From positions 1-8,609 of the forward strand of contig WQXW01000056.1 of assembly GCA_009781575.1 (NCBI GenBank): 8,609 nt of DNA, read 5' to 3'. This DNA is from Solirubrobacterales bacterium. Its GTDB lineage: Bacteria; Actinomycetota; Thermoleophilia; Solirubrobacterales; Solirubrobacteraceae. Each line of letters begins with the position of its first letter. Positions within the stretch are counted from its first letter, which is position 1. The translations under genes were made by a program, and so were the position numbers. The notes under the pieces are model-generated. The model was not told the origin of the DNA. It saw only the letters and a program-made list of their open reading frames with translations, and ran no database searches. This document shows, in pieces, positions 1 to 6,255 of the stretch.

Positions 1-631
1 CGACGACGAGGGCGAGCAGCGAGGAGACGACGCCGAGGCCGGTGATGCACAGTCCGGTGGCCACACCGGCGGGCAGCAACTGCCACCACCCCACTCTGCC
101 GAACAACAGAAAGTAAGCCGAGCACCACCAGAAGAGCGTGGAGAGCGCCAGCGTCAGCACGAACACGAGCGCGGAACCACCTGCCGAGCGGGCCGCGTCG
201 AGCGCCAGCACATCGAGGGTGATGTACACGCAGAACGCCACGACGCCCGCCGCCTGATAGGCAAGCCGCGCGAGCACGGCGTGCGATTGAGGCTGGTCAT
301 AGATTCTCTGATACCAAGCCTGCAGGGTGGAGGCCATCCCGATCGCGCCGAGCACGAGCAGGATGGCACTGAATACGGTGAGTGTGGTGACCGCCCTGTG
401 CCCGGTGGCGATCAGGTTGTTGACATCTGCGGCGGCCCTCGCGTTCAACCCCATGCGCACGATGAGCACGTGCCTGACGTCTCCCCCCGTGGCCGCCGAG
501 ATCACGGCGAGAAAGGGAAACGCGCAGATCACGGCGAGCGCGGCGAACGCAAAGGAGCTGTTCATGAAATCGACCGCGGTCAGCTGCGACCAGTACCTGC
601 CGGGGGCGGCCACCCCCACGCGCGCGGCCAC
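1..631 (-). CDS. YihY/BrkB-like multi-pass inner membrane protein (5' part, cut by the left edge)
   Basis: The minus-strand frame is open from a TGA upstream of position 690 down to the window edge. The visible protein has five strongly hydrophobic stretches separated by short polar loops. It contains 'YWSQLTAVDFMNSSF' before the first segment and 'STLQAWYQRIYD' after the second, which resembles the actinobacterial branch of the YihY/BrkB ('ribonuclease BN-like') membrane proteins. These have no proven nuclease activity and their role in the cell envelope is poorly defined. The start is uncertain. The conserved YWSQLTAVDF block lies upstream of the ATG at 563-565, so a GTG at 629-631, 617-619 or 611-613 is more likely; I take the longest. 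None has a clear Shine-Dalgarno. Codon use looks less GC-biased than in neighbours (TTT, TAT, AGA, CAA, GTA all occur), which could mean transfer or weak expression. Family assignment is from recalled motifs only. Confidence 0.6.
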   Translation of the reverse strand, partial: MAARVGVAAPGRYWSQLTAVDFMNSSFAFAALAVICAFPFLAVISAATGGDVRHVLIVRMGLNARAAADVNNLIATGHRAVTTLTVFSAILLVLGAIGMASTLQAWYQRIYDQPQSHAVLARLAYQAAGVVAFCVYITLDVLALDAARSAGGSALVFVLTLALSTLFWWCSAYFLLFGRVGWWQLLPAGVATGLCITGLGVVSSLLALVV

Positions 632-944
632 CGTGGCGTACGCGTCGCGCGCGGCGCGGGCCCGCGGCCGGCGCGCTTCGCGAGCCGTGCCGTCGGGTGG
701 GAGCCTCAGCGGGAGCTCGCCCCTGCTCGCCTTACGGGGCCGAGCAGGGTCGGGGGTCGTGGACCCCTCCGGCGTGGACAGTGAAGTGCGGTCGCTTCCG
801 AACAGCCGCATCTGGCGTGCGGCCCCCCATTGTTGGTGGCTTCGCCACGGAGCGTACCGCCGGCGTGGCCCCCGCGCCAGCGCCGGGCGAGCCGCGCACA
901 CGGCCGCACACGGCCGCACGACATCGCGCCGGCGTGTGAGGCGA
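632..944. other. Intergenic stretch between two minus-strand genes
   Basis: This 313-base gap lies downstream of the transporter gene and upstream of the membrane protein gene. I see no convincing gene in it: open frames here are antisense or proline/arginine-rich shadows without a start signal. It holds a 9-bp hairpin (721-749), a small hairpin GTGGC-TTC-GCCAC (836-848), and 2.5 copies of the 10-bp unit gcacacggcc (896-920). The repeat's cacacg can also pair with cgtgtg at 932-937, just past the transporter stop codon, giving a weak terminator-like fold. Confidence 0.5.
721..749 (-). terminator. Terminator-like hairpin, no U-tract
   Basis: Perfect 9-bp arms ccctgctcg (721-729) and cgagcaggg (741-749) enclose an 11-nt loop. 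It lies about 200 nt past the transporter stop and 90 nt before the membrane gene start, both on the minus strand. No run of T follows on either strand, so it could equally be a leader structure of the membrane gene. Confidence 0.35.
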
Positions 945-3170
945 CTACGAGCTGGCGTCCAGCGCGGGCTCGAGCGCGGGCTCCCGCGCGCTGCCACGCG
1001 CCGCCTGCGGCTCGGGCTCGGCGTCGATCGCCAGGCGCGGCAGCCGGCGCTCGAGCCAGCGCGGCAGCTGCCACGTGGTGCGGCCCATGAGCTGGAGCAC
1101 GGCGGGGAGCAGCAGCATTCTCACCACCAGCGCGTCGAGGAAAACGGCGCTGGCCATCACGAGTCCGAACATCGAGAGCACGCGGTTGCCGCTGATCGCG
1201 AACGCGCCGAACACCGCGACCATCACCGCGGCGGCCGCGGTGATCACCCGGCCGGTGCGCGCGAGCCCCTCTCGCACGGCGGCGGTGGCATCGCCGCGGG
1301 CCTGCCACTCCTCGTGCACGCGCGAGACGAGGAACACCTCGTAATCCATCGACAGTCCGAAGATGATCGCGAACGCGAGCACGGGGATGAAGGCGTCGAT
1401 CGGCCCGGGCTGCACGCCGAACAGGCCGCCGAGCCAGCCGCGCTCGAACACCGCCTGGATCACCCCCAGCGAGGCCACGATCGAGAGCAGGTTCATCAGC
1501 GACGCCTGCACCGGGATCACGAGCGAGCGGAACACCACCAGCAGCAGGAGCGCGGCCACGCCGATCACCACCGCGATGAACAGCGGCAGCTTGGTGGAGA
1601 GCACGTGGGAGAAATCGGCCTGCGCGGCGGTCGGACCGCCGACGTACACCTGCACGCCGCCGCTTCGCTCGATCGGTGGAATCACGCGGTCGCGCAGGTG
1701 TGTGACGAGGCTCGAGGTCTGGGCGCTCTGGGGCGCGGTTGTGGGGTAGGCGGTCAGCGCCGCCGCGGTCCCCGTGGCGTTGACCCGGGGCGGCGCCACC
1801 GACGCGACCCCCGGCGTGGCGCGCACCGCGGAGGCGAGCTGGGTCGTCAGCCCAGCGCGATCGTGCGCGCGCGGGAGCGCCACCGCCAGCTGCAGGGGGC
1901 CGTTGAAGCCCGGCCCGAACCCCTCGGCGAGCAGGTCGAACGCGCGGCGGGTGGTCTGGCTGGTGGGGTCGTTGCCGGCGTCGCTGGAGGCGAGGCGCAG
2001 CCCCAGCGCGGGCGCGGCGAGTGTGAGCATCAGCGCGGTGGCCGCGATCGCGACCAGCGCCGGGCGGCGCTGCACGCGCGCGGTCCAGCGAACCCAGAAC
2101 CCGGTGCGCGCGTCGGCGGGCGTGCGTGCGTTGGCGCCCTTGCCCCCGGCCCCGTCCTCGGCCCCGCGCACCCGCCCAACCCGATGTCCGATCGAGGTGA
2201 GCAGCGCGGGCAACAGCGTGAGCGAGGCGCAGAGGACCAGCACCACGCCGAGCGAGGCCGCGACGGCGGCGCCGTTGAGCAGGCTCACACCCAGCGCGAA
2301 CATCCCCAGCAGCGCGATCACCACCGTGGCGCCGGCGAACAGGACCGCGCGCCCGGAGGTGTTCATCGCGGCCTCGACCGCCGCCGGCACATCGCCGCCG
2401 TTGCGGAGGTAATTCTCGCGGAAACGCGTGACGATGAAGAGCGCGTAGTCGACCCCCACGCCCAGCCCGATCATCAGCGCCAGCTCGGAGGCGAAGTCGG
2501 GCATGTCGACCAAGTGGCTGACGAGCGAGATCACCCCCACGCCGGTGCCGAGGCCGAGCAGCGCGGTGGCGATCGGAAGGCCCATCGCGCTGAACGAGCC
2601 GAAGGAGATCAGCAGGATCACGATCGCCGCGGCGATCCCCACGACCGTGGCGAACCCCAGCGAGGCCTGCTGTGCCTGCTCGATCGCCTGCCCCCCGAGC
2701 TCCACCTGCAGCGCGGCGGAGCGGGCGGACTCGGCGACCGAGACCACCCGGTTGACGCTGGCCTTGGAGAGTTCGTTGGCGCGCTGATCGAAGGACACCG
2801 TGGCAAACCCGATCGTGCGATTGCGCGAGATGGTCAGCTGTTGGTGCGCGTAGGGACTCACGACCGCGGTCACGTGTGGCAGGCGCGCGATGCGCACGAG
2901 CGTGGCGCCGATCACCGCGCGGTTGGCGGCGTCGGTGAGCGTGCCGGTGCGCGCGTGGAACACAACCTGGTCGGTGTCGCCCGCCTGGGCGGGAAAGCGG
3001 CTCTTCAGCAGATCGACCGCCCGCTGGGAGCCCGTGCCGGGCAGCGTGAAGTTGTTGGCGGTCCTCTTGCCCACCGAGCTGGACACGGCGAGTATCCCGA
3101 CGGCGGCCACCACCCAGCCGACCACGACGAGTCGGCGGTGAGCCATTGTCCAGCGAGCGATCGTCCTCAT
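945..3170 (-). CDS. MMPL-family RND transporter
   Basis: This 741-residue inner-membrane protein has the duplicated RND layout: a TM helix near residues 13-30, a periplasmic domain to about 165, a block of five helices, a charged cytosolic linker near 330-350 (GGKGANARTPADAR), then a second TM helix, second periplasmic domain and second five-helix block. Each half carries the Asp-Tyr pair that relays protons in MmpL proteins: GVDYALF (Asp241-Tyr242) and SMDYEVF (Asp609-Tyr610). MMPL proteins use the proton gradient to export lipids, pigments or drugs; the substrate cannot be read here. The C-terminus ends in a short Glu/Pro/Ala-rich tail. Length is normal for short actinobacterial MMPL proteins. 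The ATG at 3170 has GAAAGG 10 nt upstream. The gene is divergent from a TetR gene, and a near-consensus promoter and candidate operator lie between them, so repression by that TetR is likely. Confidence 0.93.
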   Translation of the reverse strand: MRTIARWTMAHRRLVVVGWVVAAVGILAVSSSVGKRTANNFTLPGTGSQRAVDLLKSRFPAQAGDTDQVVFHARTGTLTDAANRAVIGATLVRIARLPHVTAVVSPYAHQQLTISRNRTIGFATVSFDQRANELSKASVNRVVSVAESARSAALQVELGGQAIEQAQQASLGFATVVGIAAAIVILLISFGSFSAMGLPIATALLGLGTGVGVISLVSHLVDMPDFASELALMIGLGVGVDYALFIVTRFRENYLRNGGDVPAAVEAAMNTSGRAVLFAGATVVIALLGMFALGVSLLNGAAVAASLGVVLVLCASLTLLPALLTSIGHRVGRVRGAEDGAGGKGANARTPADARTGFWVRWTARVQRRPALVAIAATALMLTLAAPALGLRLASSDAGNDPTSQTTRRAFDLLAEGFGPGFNGPLQLAVALPRAHDRAGLTTQLASAVRATPGVASVAPPRVNATGTAAALTAYPTTAPQSAQTSSLVTHLRDRVIPPIERSGGVQVYVGGPTAAQADFSHVLSTKLPLFIAVVIGVAALLLLVVFRSLVIPVQASLMNLLSIVASLGVIQAVFERGWLGGLFGVQPGPIDAFIPVLAFAIIFGLSMDYEVFLVSRVHEEWQARGDATAAVREGLARTGRVITAAAAVMVAVFGAFAISGNRVLSMFGLVMASAVFLDALVVRMLLLPAVLQLMGRTTWQLPRWLERRLPRLAIDAEPEPQAARGSAREPALEPALDASS

Positions 3171-3216
3171 CGTTGATCAGCCTTTCGAGGAGGTTGGCAA
3201 GTCTGCGGCCTCTGCA

Positions 3217-3245
3217 TTTATATATCGTCTGCAGCGAGATGTCAA
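3217..3245 (-). promoter_or_regulatory. Sigma70-type promoter of the MMPL gene
   Basis: On the minus strand TTGACA (3245-3240) and TATAAA (3222-3217) are separated by exactly 17 nt, a near-perfect housekeeping promoter. Transcription would begin near 3210, giving a leader of about 40 nt with the GAAAGG ribosome site. This AT-rich patch stands out in the surrounding high-GC DNA. The direct repeat tctgca (3211-3216 and 3228-3233) flanks the -10 box. Confidence 0.75.
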
Positions 3246-3254
3246 CAGTCGTTG
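3243..3254. promoter_or_regulatory. Candidate TetR operator (CAAC-N4-GTTG)
   Basis: The inverted repeat caac-agtc-gttg overlaps the -35 box of the MMPL promoter and lies just upstream of the proposed tetR -35 at 3261-3266. A dimeric repressor bound here could block both divergent genes. The arms are only 4 bp, which is short for a TetR site, so this is a positional guess. Confidence 0.3.
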
Positions 3255-3260
3255 CAAAAT

Positions 3261-3289
3261 TTCCCTAGATGAAGGTTTCCTGCTAGACT
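3261..3289 (+). promoter_or_regulatory. Proposed tetR promoter giving a leaderless mRNA
   Basis: TAGACT (3284-3289) fits TANNNT and ends 8 nt before the tetR ATG. A weak -35, ttccct (3261-3266), lies 17 nt upstream. The expected transcription start falls on or next to the ATG, and no Shine-Dalgarno lies at a usable distance (gaagg at 3271-3275 is 22 nt away). A leaderless transcript explains both facts. Confidence 0.4.
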
Positions 3290-3297
3290 GCCCCGAC

Positions 3298-4005
3298 ATG
3301 GCGACAATCGACACAAGCGCGGCGACAGGCGCAGCGACAGGTGCAGGGACAAGCGCAGCGACAGGCGCGGATACAGGCGCCGACACAAGCCCAGCCAAGG
3401 AGGGCCTGCGCGAGCGCAAGAAGCGACAGACCCGCGACACGATAGAGCGCGTGGCGTTGCGGCTCTTCGCGGAGCGCGGCTACGGCGAGACCACACTCAC
3501 GGAGATCGCGGAGGCGGCGGATGTGTCGCCGCGCACGATCTTCGCGTACTTCCAGAGCAAGGAGGACATCCTCTTCTGCGACGAGCCGTCGCATCTGGAG
3601 CGGGCCACGGAGATCCTCGCGCGGCGCCCGGCGGGCACGACCACGGTCGATGCGCTGCGGGAGTTCGTCGCCTCGATGCCGCCGCCCGACGAGCGCATGA
3701 AGCTGCGCAAGCGGATCGTCGCCGCCAACCCCGACCTGAAGATGAGGCTGCGCGCCCACATCGGCCAGCTCGAGGGCGTGCTCACCGAGTCGATCGCCAA
3801 GGACCTCGACGCGGGACCCGGCGACGTGCGCCCCGCGCTGATCTCGGCGTCGATGACCGCGGCCTTCATGACCGTGCGCGACCACCTGGAGGCGGGATCG
3901 GGCACGCCGGACCATCGGGAGGCGGTGGAGATCCTCGACCAGGTGCTCGAGTTCCTCCAGGGCGGCCTGGATGCGCTGCGCAGAGAGCGGCCGCCGGCAG
4001 ACTAG
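3298..4005 (+). CDS. TetR/AcrR-family transcriptional regulator
   Basis: This 235-residue protein has a classic TetR DNA-binding domain at about residues 40-95. KKRQTRDTIERVALRLF leads into the helix-turn-helix TTLTEIAEAADVSPRTIFAYF, followed by SKEDIL. The remaining helical half is the ligand-binding and dimer region, which does not reveal a ligand. It is divergent from the MMPL transporter gene and very likely controls it, and probably itself. Residues 5-31 form an unusual Thr/Ala/Gly-rich lead made of repeated four-residue units (TSAA, TGAA, TGAG and variants), encoded by a 12-bp minisatellite. There is no in-frame ATG, GTG or TTG between the repeat and the helix-turn-helix domain, so the ATG at 3298 is the only sensible start. 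It has no Shine-Dalgarno and is probably leaderless. The stop codon TAG lies 13 nt before the tRNA gene. Confidence 0.93.
   Translation: MATIDTSAATGAATGAGTSAATGADTGADTSPAKEGLRERKKRQTRDTIERVALRLFAERGYGETTLTEIAEAADVSPRTIFAYFQSKEDILFCDEPSHLERATEILARRPAGTTTVDALREFVASMPPPDERMKLRKRIVAANPDLKMRLRAHIGQLEGVLTESIAKDLDAGPGDVRPALISASMTAAFMTVRDHLEAGSGTPDHREAVEILDQVLEFLQGGLDALRRERPPAD
3313..3390 (+). repeat. 12-bp coding minisatellite in the tetR 5' end
   Basis: Six and a half degenerate units of acaRgYgcRgcg-type sequence run in phase with the reading frame (units begin at 3313, 3325, 3337, 3349, 3361, 3373 and 3385). Each adds four residues of pattern T-[SG]-A-x. Gain or loss of a unit keeps the frame, so length variation between strains would be tolerated. 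Confidence 0.8.
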
Positions 4006-4018
4006 AATCGGCCATCCA

Positions 4019-4091
<73 letters not shown>

Positions 4092-4096
4092 TCGCC

Positions 4097-4121
4097 AAAC
4101 CCGCTGCAAGCGACCGGGTTT
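4097..4121 (+). terminator. Terminator-like hairpin after tRNA-Arg
   Basis: Perfect 7-bp arms aaacccg (4097-4103) and cgggttt (4115-4121) with an 11-nt loop start 5 nt after the tRNA 3' end. The descending arm ends in only three T residues, so it is a modest intrinsic terminator or an RNase processing signal. Confidence 0.5.
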
Positions 4122-4177
4122 CAAAGGGCGCGCGCGACTGGGAACACGGCACGCCGCCCCGCAGCCCGAGCTCCGGC

Positions 4178-4243
4178 CGTTTCGTGTTTTGTTTTGAGGA
4201 CTGGTTCCGTGCGGAACGAATCCTCAACACAAATCCACCAACG
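4178..4243 (+). repeat. Dispersed 66-nt imperfect palindrome, copy A
   Basis: This copy folds on itself without bulges, with 24 of 33 opposed positions pairing, and a tip formed by gttccg-tg-cggaac (4204-4215). It matches copy B (6075-6140) at 58 of 66 positions in the same orientation. The left arm is T/G-rich (gtgttttgttttgagga) and the right arm A/C-rich, so its GC content is far below that of its surroundings. It lies in the 216-nt gap between tRNA-Arg and the SRAP gene. No T-tract follows the stem on either strand. Confidence 0.8.
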
Positions 4244-4307
4244 CCCAGCGGTTTGGCGCAGAGCCCAATCGGCCGGGGCGCGCATATCCTGATATCTGAT
4301 CTCGGCG

Positions 4308-5012
4308 ATGTGCGGGCGCTACACCAACACGCGGGGCCCCGAAGAGCTGAACGACCGCTTCCACGTGCCCATCGAGAGCGATGCGGGCACGCGGCGCTTC
4401 AACATCGCGCCCACCGAGGAGGTGCTGGCGATCGTCGCGCCCAAGGGTGAGCGCGAAGCGCGCCTTTTGCGCTGGGGGCTGGTGCCGTCGTGGGCGCGCG
4501 AGCTCGGCGGCGCGCAGAAGATGATCAACGCGCGCATGGAGAGCGTGACCACCAGCCCGGCCCACCGCCGCCTGATCCCCACGGCCACGCGGCGCGCGCT
4601 GCAGCTGGCCGACGGCTATTACGAGTGGCTCAAACCGGAGCGCCGGAGCGAGCCGCGCCAGCCGTTCTTCTTCCAGGTCGACCTTGGCATCCCGTTCGCG
4701 TTCGCCGCGCTGTGGACGCCCGCGAAGATCGGCGAGCGGTGGGTGCACACCGTCGCGCTGCTGACCTGCGACGCGCGCCCCAACCGGGTCGCGTCGGCGA
4801 TCCACGATCGCATGCCGGTGATCCTCGCCGATCGCGACGCGCAGAGCGCGTGGCTGGATCCCGCGGTGGGCGCCGAGGAGGCGCTGGCGCTGTGCGGGAC
4901 GCTCCCCGCCGAGCGTCTCTCGGCGCAGCCGGCCAACCCCGCGGTCAACCGTGCGGGGCTGCCGGAGGAGGGTCCGGAGCTGCTGAGCGCGCCGCCGCGG
5001 GCGGGCATGTGA
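4308..5012 (+). CDS. SRAP-family (YedK/HMCES) abasic-site processing protein
   Basis: A 234-residue protein starting MCGRYT. In this family the initiator Met is removed and Cys2 forms a thiazolidine crosslink with an abasic site in single-stranded DNA, shielding it at replication forks; this also fixes the start at 4308. Other active-site elements are present: FNIAPT (Asn32), WGLVPSW (56-62), NARMES (74-79), DGYYEW (Glu106) and AIHDRMPVIL (His166). Length matches bacterial SRAP proteins (about 220-240). One local difference is ALQLADGYYEW, where many members have CL-PADGFYEW. It follows tRNA-Arg and repeat copy A, and precedes the CtaG-like gene by 45 nt. There is no Shine-Dalgarno; TATCCT at 4285-4290 is a possible -10. 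No LexA-like box was recognised. Older annotations call this family 'SOS response-associated peptidase'. Confidence 0.95.
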   Translation: MCGRYTNTRGPEELNDRFHVPIESDAGTRRFNIAPTEEVLAIVAPKGEREARLLRWGLVPSWARELGGAQKMINARMESVTTSPAHRRLIPTATRRALQLADGYYEWLKPERRSEPRQPFFFQVDLGIPFAFAALWTPAKIGERWVHTVALLTCDARPNRVASAIHDRMPVILADRDAQSAWLDPAVGAEEALALCGTLPAERLSAQPANPAVNRAGLPEEGPELLSAPPRAGM

Positions 5013-5015
5013 ACG

Positions 5016-5037
5016 GCGCCGGCCAGCGAGCCGGCGC
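5016..5037 (+). terminator. GC-rich hairpin after the SRAP gene
   Basis: Perfect 8-bp arms gcgccggc (5016-5023) and gccggcgc (5030-5037) with a 6-nt loop begin 3 nt after the SRAP stop. There is no T-tract. It may end or pause SRAP transcription ahead of the proposed promoter of the next gene. Confidence 0.45.
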
Positions 5038-5057
5038 AGCCCCTAGGCTTCCGGGCG

Positions 5058-5939
5058 ATGAGCGCGCCGCCCCTCCTGGCCGAGGACACGGCCGGCCTGA
5101 TCGCGTGGCAGCTGGCGCCGCTGCTGGCCGTCGCGCTGCTCTACGGCCGGCGCGCGCGCGCGGTGGGGCGCTCGGGGGCGCCGGTGCCGGCCTGGCGCCA
5201 GGCCGCCTTCCATGCGGGGCTGCTGACCGCGGCGCTCGCGGTGAGCGCGCTCGATCGCCCCAGCGATGAGCTGCTGGTGGCGCACGCGGTGGAGCACCTG
5301 CTGATCGGCGACCTCGCCGCGCTGCTGCTGGTGCTGGGGCTGACCGGCCCGCTGCTGGCCCCCGTGGTGCGCGGGCCGCTCGGCGGGACCGTGCGCACGC
5401 TCGCCAACCCCCTGATCGCCTTGCCGGTGTGGGCGCTCACGCTCTGTCTGTGGCAGCTGCCCTCGCTCAGCCACGCGGCGTTGGAGCACTCCGGAGTGCA
5501 CGCGCTGGCGCACGCCACGCTGCTCCTCGTCGGGGTCAACATGTGGATGTGCCTGCTCGGGCCCCTTCCGACGCCGCGCTGGTTCGACGACCACGCGCGG
5601 CTCGGCTACGTGCTGGCCGTGCGCCTGGCCGGCGCGGCGCTGGGCAACGTGCTGCTGTGGTCCGGCACGGTGTTCTACCCGTTCTACATCGGTGGCGAGC
5701 TCGCACGGCACATCTCCCCGCTGGCCGACCAGAACGCGGCGGGCGCGGTGATCCTGGTCGAGCAGAGTCTGATGGCGGTGGGCCTCTTCGTGTGGCTCTA
5801 CCTGCGCGCCGGCACAGGGCTGCACCGCGCCACGCTGCGCGCGCCGGGCGAGCGCGCGGAGGGCCGCACGGCCGGGCGCCGCGAACTGCTCGGCGAGCTG
5901 ACGCGCGAGTCGGCGAAGGAGCCCGGCGGCTACCGATAG
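5058..5939 (+). CDS. CtaG-like cytochrome c oxidase assembly protein (caa3_CtaG family)
   Basis: A 293-residue polytopic membrane protein with about seven hydrophobic helices. Family-typical elements are HAVEHLLIGDLAALLLVLG (residues 75-95), a Pro-rich WALTLCLWQLPSLSHAALEH block, HALAHATLLLVGVNMWMCLLGPLP, and near the end LADQNAAGAVILVEQSLMA. The histidines in helices 3-5 are the likely metal ligands. Members of this family help assemble the copper centre of caa3-type oxidase in Bacillus; they are unrelated to Cox11, which is also called CtaG. No oxidase subunit gene is next to it here. The ATG at 5058 lacks a Shine-Dalgarno, but TAGGCT (5044-5049) lies 8 nt before it, the same arrangement as at tetR, suggesting leaderless transcription. 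The last ~35 residues are a charged cytoplasmic tail. The gene converges on thrC. Confidence 0.88.
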   Translation: MSAPPLLAEDTAGLIAWQLAPLLAVALLYGRRARAVGRSGAPVPAWRQAAFHAGLLTAALAVSALDRPSDELLVAHAVEHLLIGDLAALLLVLGLTGPLLAPVVRGPLGGTVRTLANPLIALPVWALTLCLWQLPSLSHAALEHSGVHALAHATLLLVGVNMWMCLLGPLPTPRWFDDHARLGYVLAVRLAGAALGNVLLWSGTVFYPFYIGGELARHISPLADQNAAGAVILVEQSLMAVGLFVWLYLRAGTGLHRATLRAPGERAEGRTAGRRELLGELTRESAKEPGGYR

Positions 5940-6074
5940 CCGCCCCTGATGGCTCGCTGGGCGTCGATCACGGGCTTGGGTGTTGCTTTACGCGTGGCAC
6001 CGTGACAGCCAAGAGCGCCGGATTCCCGCAAAATGCGCCGACACCCGCTCCAGCGGTGCCGGCCGAGCAGCGTC

Positions 6075-6140
6075 CGTTGCGTGTTTTGTTTTGGGGATTG
6101 GTTCCCCGCGGAACGAGTCCTCAAAACAAATCCCCCAACG
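6075..6140 (+). repeat. Dispersed 66-nt imperfect palindrome, copy B
   Basis: The better folded copy: 27 of 33 opposed positions pair (25 Watson-Crick plus two G-T), with no bulges, closed by cgttg/caacg at the base and gttcc/ggaac at the tip (6101-6105 and 6110-6114). Arms are AT-rich against a very GC-rich background. Differences from copy A include a stem position that is G-T here (6094/6121) and A-T in copy A. Four opposed mismatches (6080/6135, 6082/6133, 6084/6131, 6100/6115) are identical in both copies. It lies between convergent genes. Confidence 0.8.
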
Positions 6141-6209
6141 GCGCCTCCGACAGGTGTATTCGCGGCCCAGCGCTCGCAGCGCATCGGGATCTTGCGGGCG
6201 AAGGGCGAG

Positions 6210-6228
6210 CACTCGCCCGAGGCGAGTG
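6210..6228 (-). terminator. Terminator-like hairpin after thrC
   Basis: Perfect 8-bp arms cactcgcc (6210-6217) and ggcgagtg (6221-6228) with a 3-nt loop lie 27 nt past the thrC stop. No T-run follows, as is common for terminators in high-GC actinobacteria. It could also serve the oncoming plus-strand transcript. Confidence 0.55.
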
Positions 6229-6255
6229 TCCGGTCAAACGCTCATGTGCCGGTCC

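Larger units (their letters stand above)
5940..6255. other. Intergenic region between convergent ctaG-like and thrC genes
   Basis: This 316-base gap separates two converging genes. It contains palindrome copy B (6075-6140) and a strong hairpin (6210-6228). The rest, 5940-6074 and 6141-6209, shows no gene with a ribosome site and no further repeat I could recognise. Open frames crossing it are continuations of antisense frames from thrC. Confidence 0.6.

Noticed and set aside
327..3176. 949-codon open frame on the plus strand
   Set aside because: It is exactly antisense to the MMPL transporter gene, rich in His/Arg/Gly/Gln with no recognisable domain, and has no ribosome site. Long antisense frames are expected opposite GC-rich genes.
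4178..4243. Palindrome as an ordinary intrinsic terminator
   Set aside because: Neither strand has a T-run after the stem, the stem itself is AT-rich, and copy A lies upstream of the SRAP gene. A bidirectional terminator role for copy B remains possible but is not shown.
4490..5269. 259-codon frame overlapping the SRAP and CtaG-like genes
   Set aside because: It is a +1 frame shadow with Arg/Ala/Gly-rich content that spans two well-supported genes in another frame.
4178..6140. Peptide similarity encoded by both palindrome copies (VFCFEDWF and VFCFGDWF)
   Set aside because: The shared reading follows from DNA similarity. The differences are mostly amino-acid changing (E/G, R/P, I/V, N/K), there is no start or ribosome site, and the symmetry lies in the DNA or RNA stem, so it is not a gene.
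6075..6140. Palindrome as an integron attC site
   Set aside because: The ends read GTT...AAC, the reverse of the attC order (AAC near the left, GTT near the right), and there is no integrase or cassette array. The bulge-free symmetry also lacks the extrahelical bases of attC.
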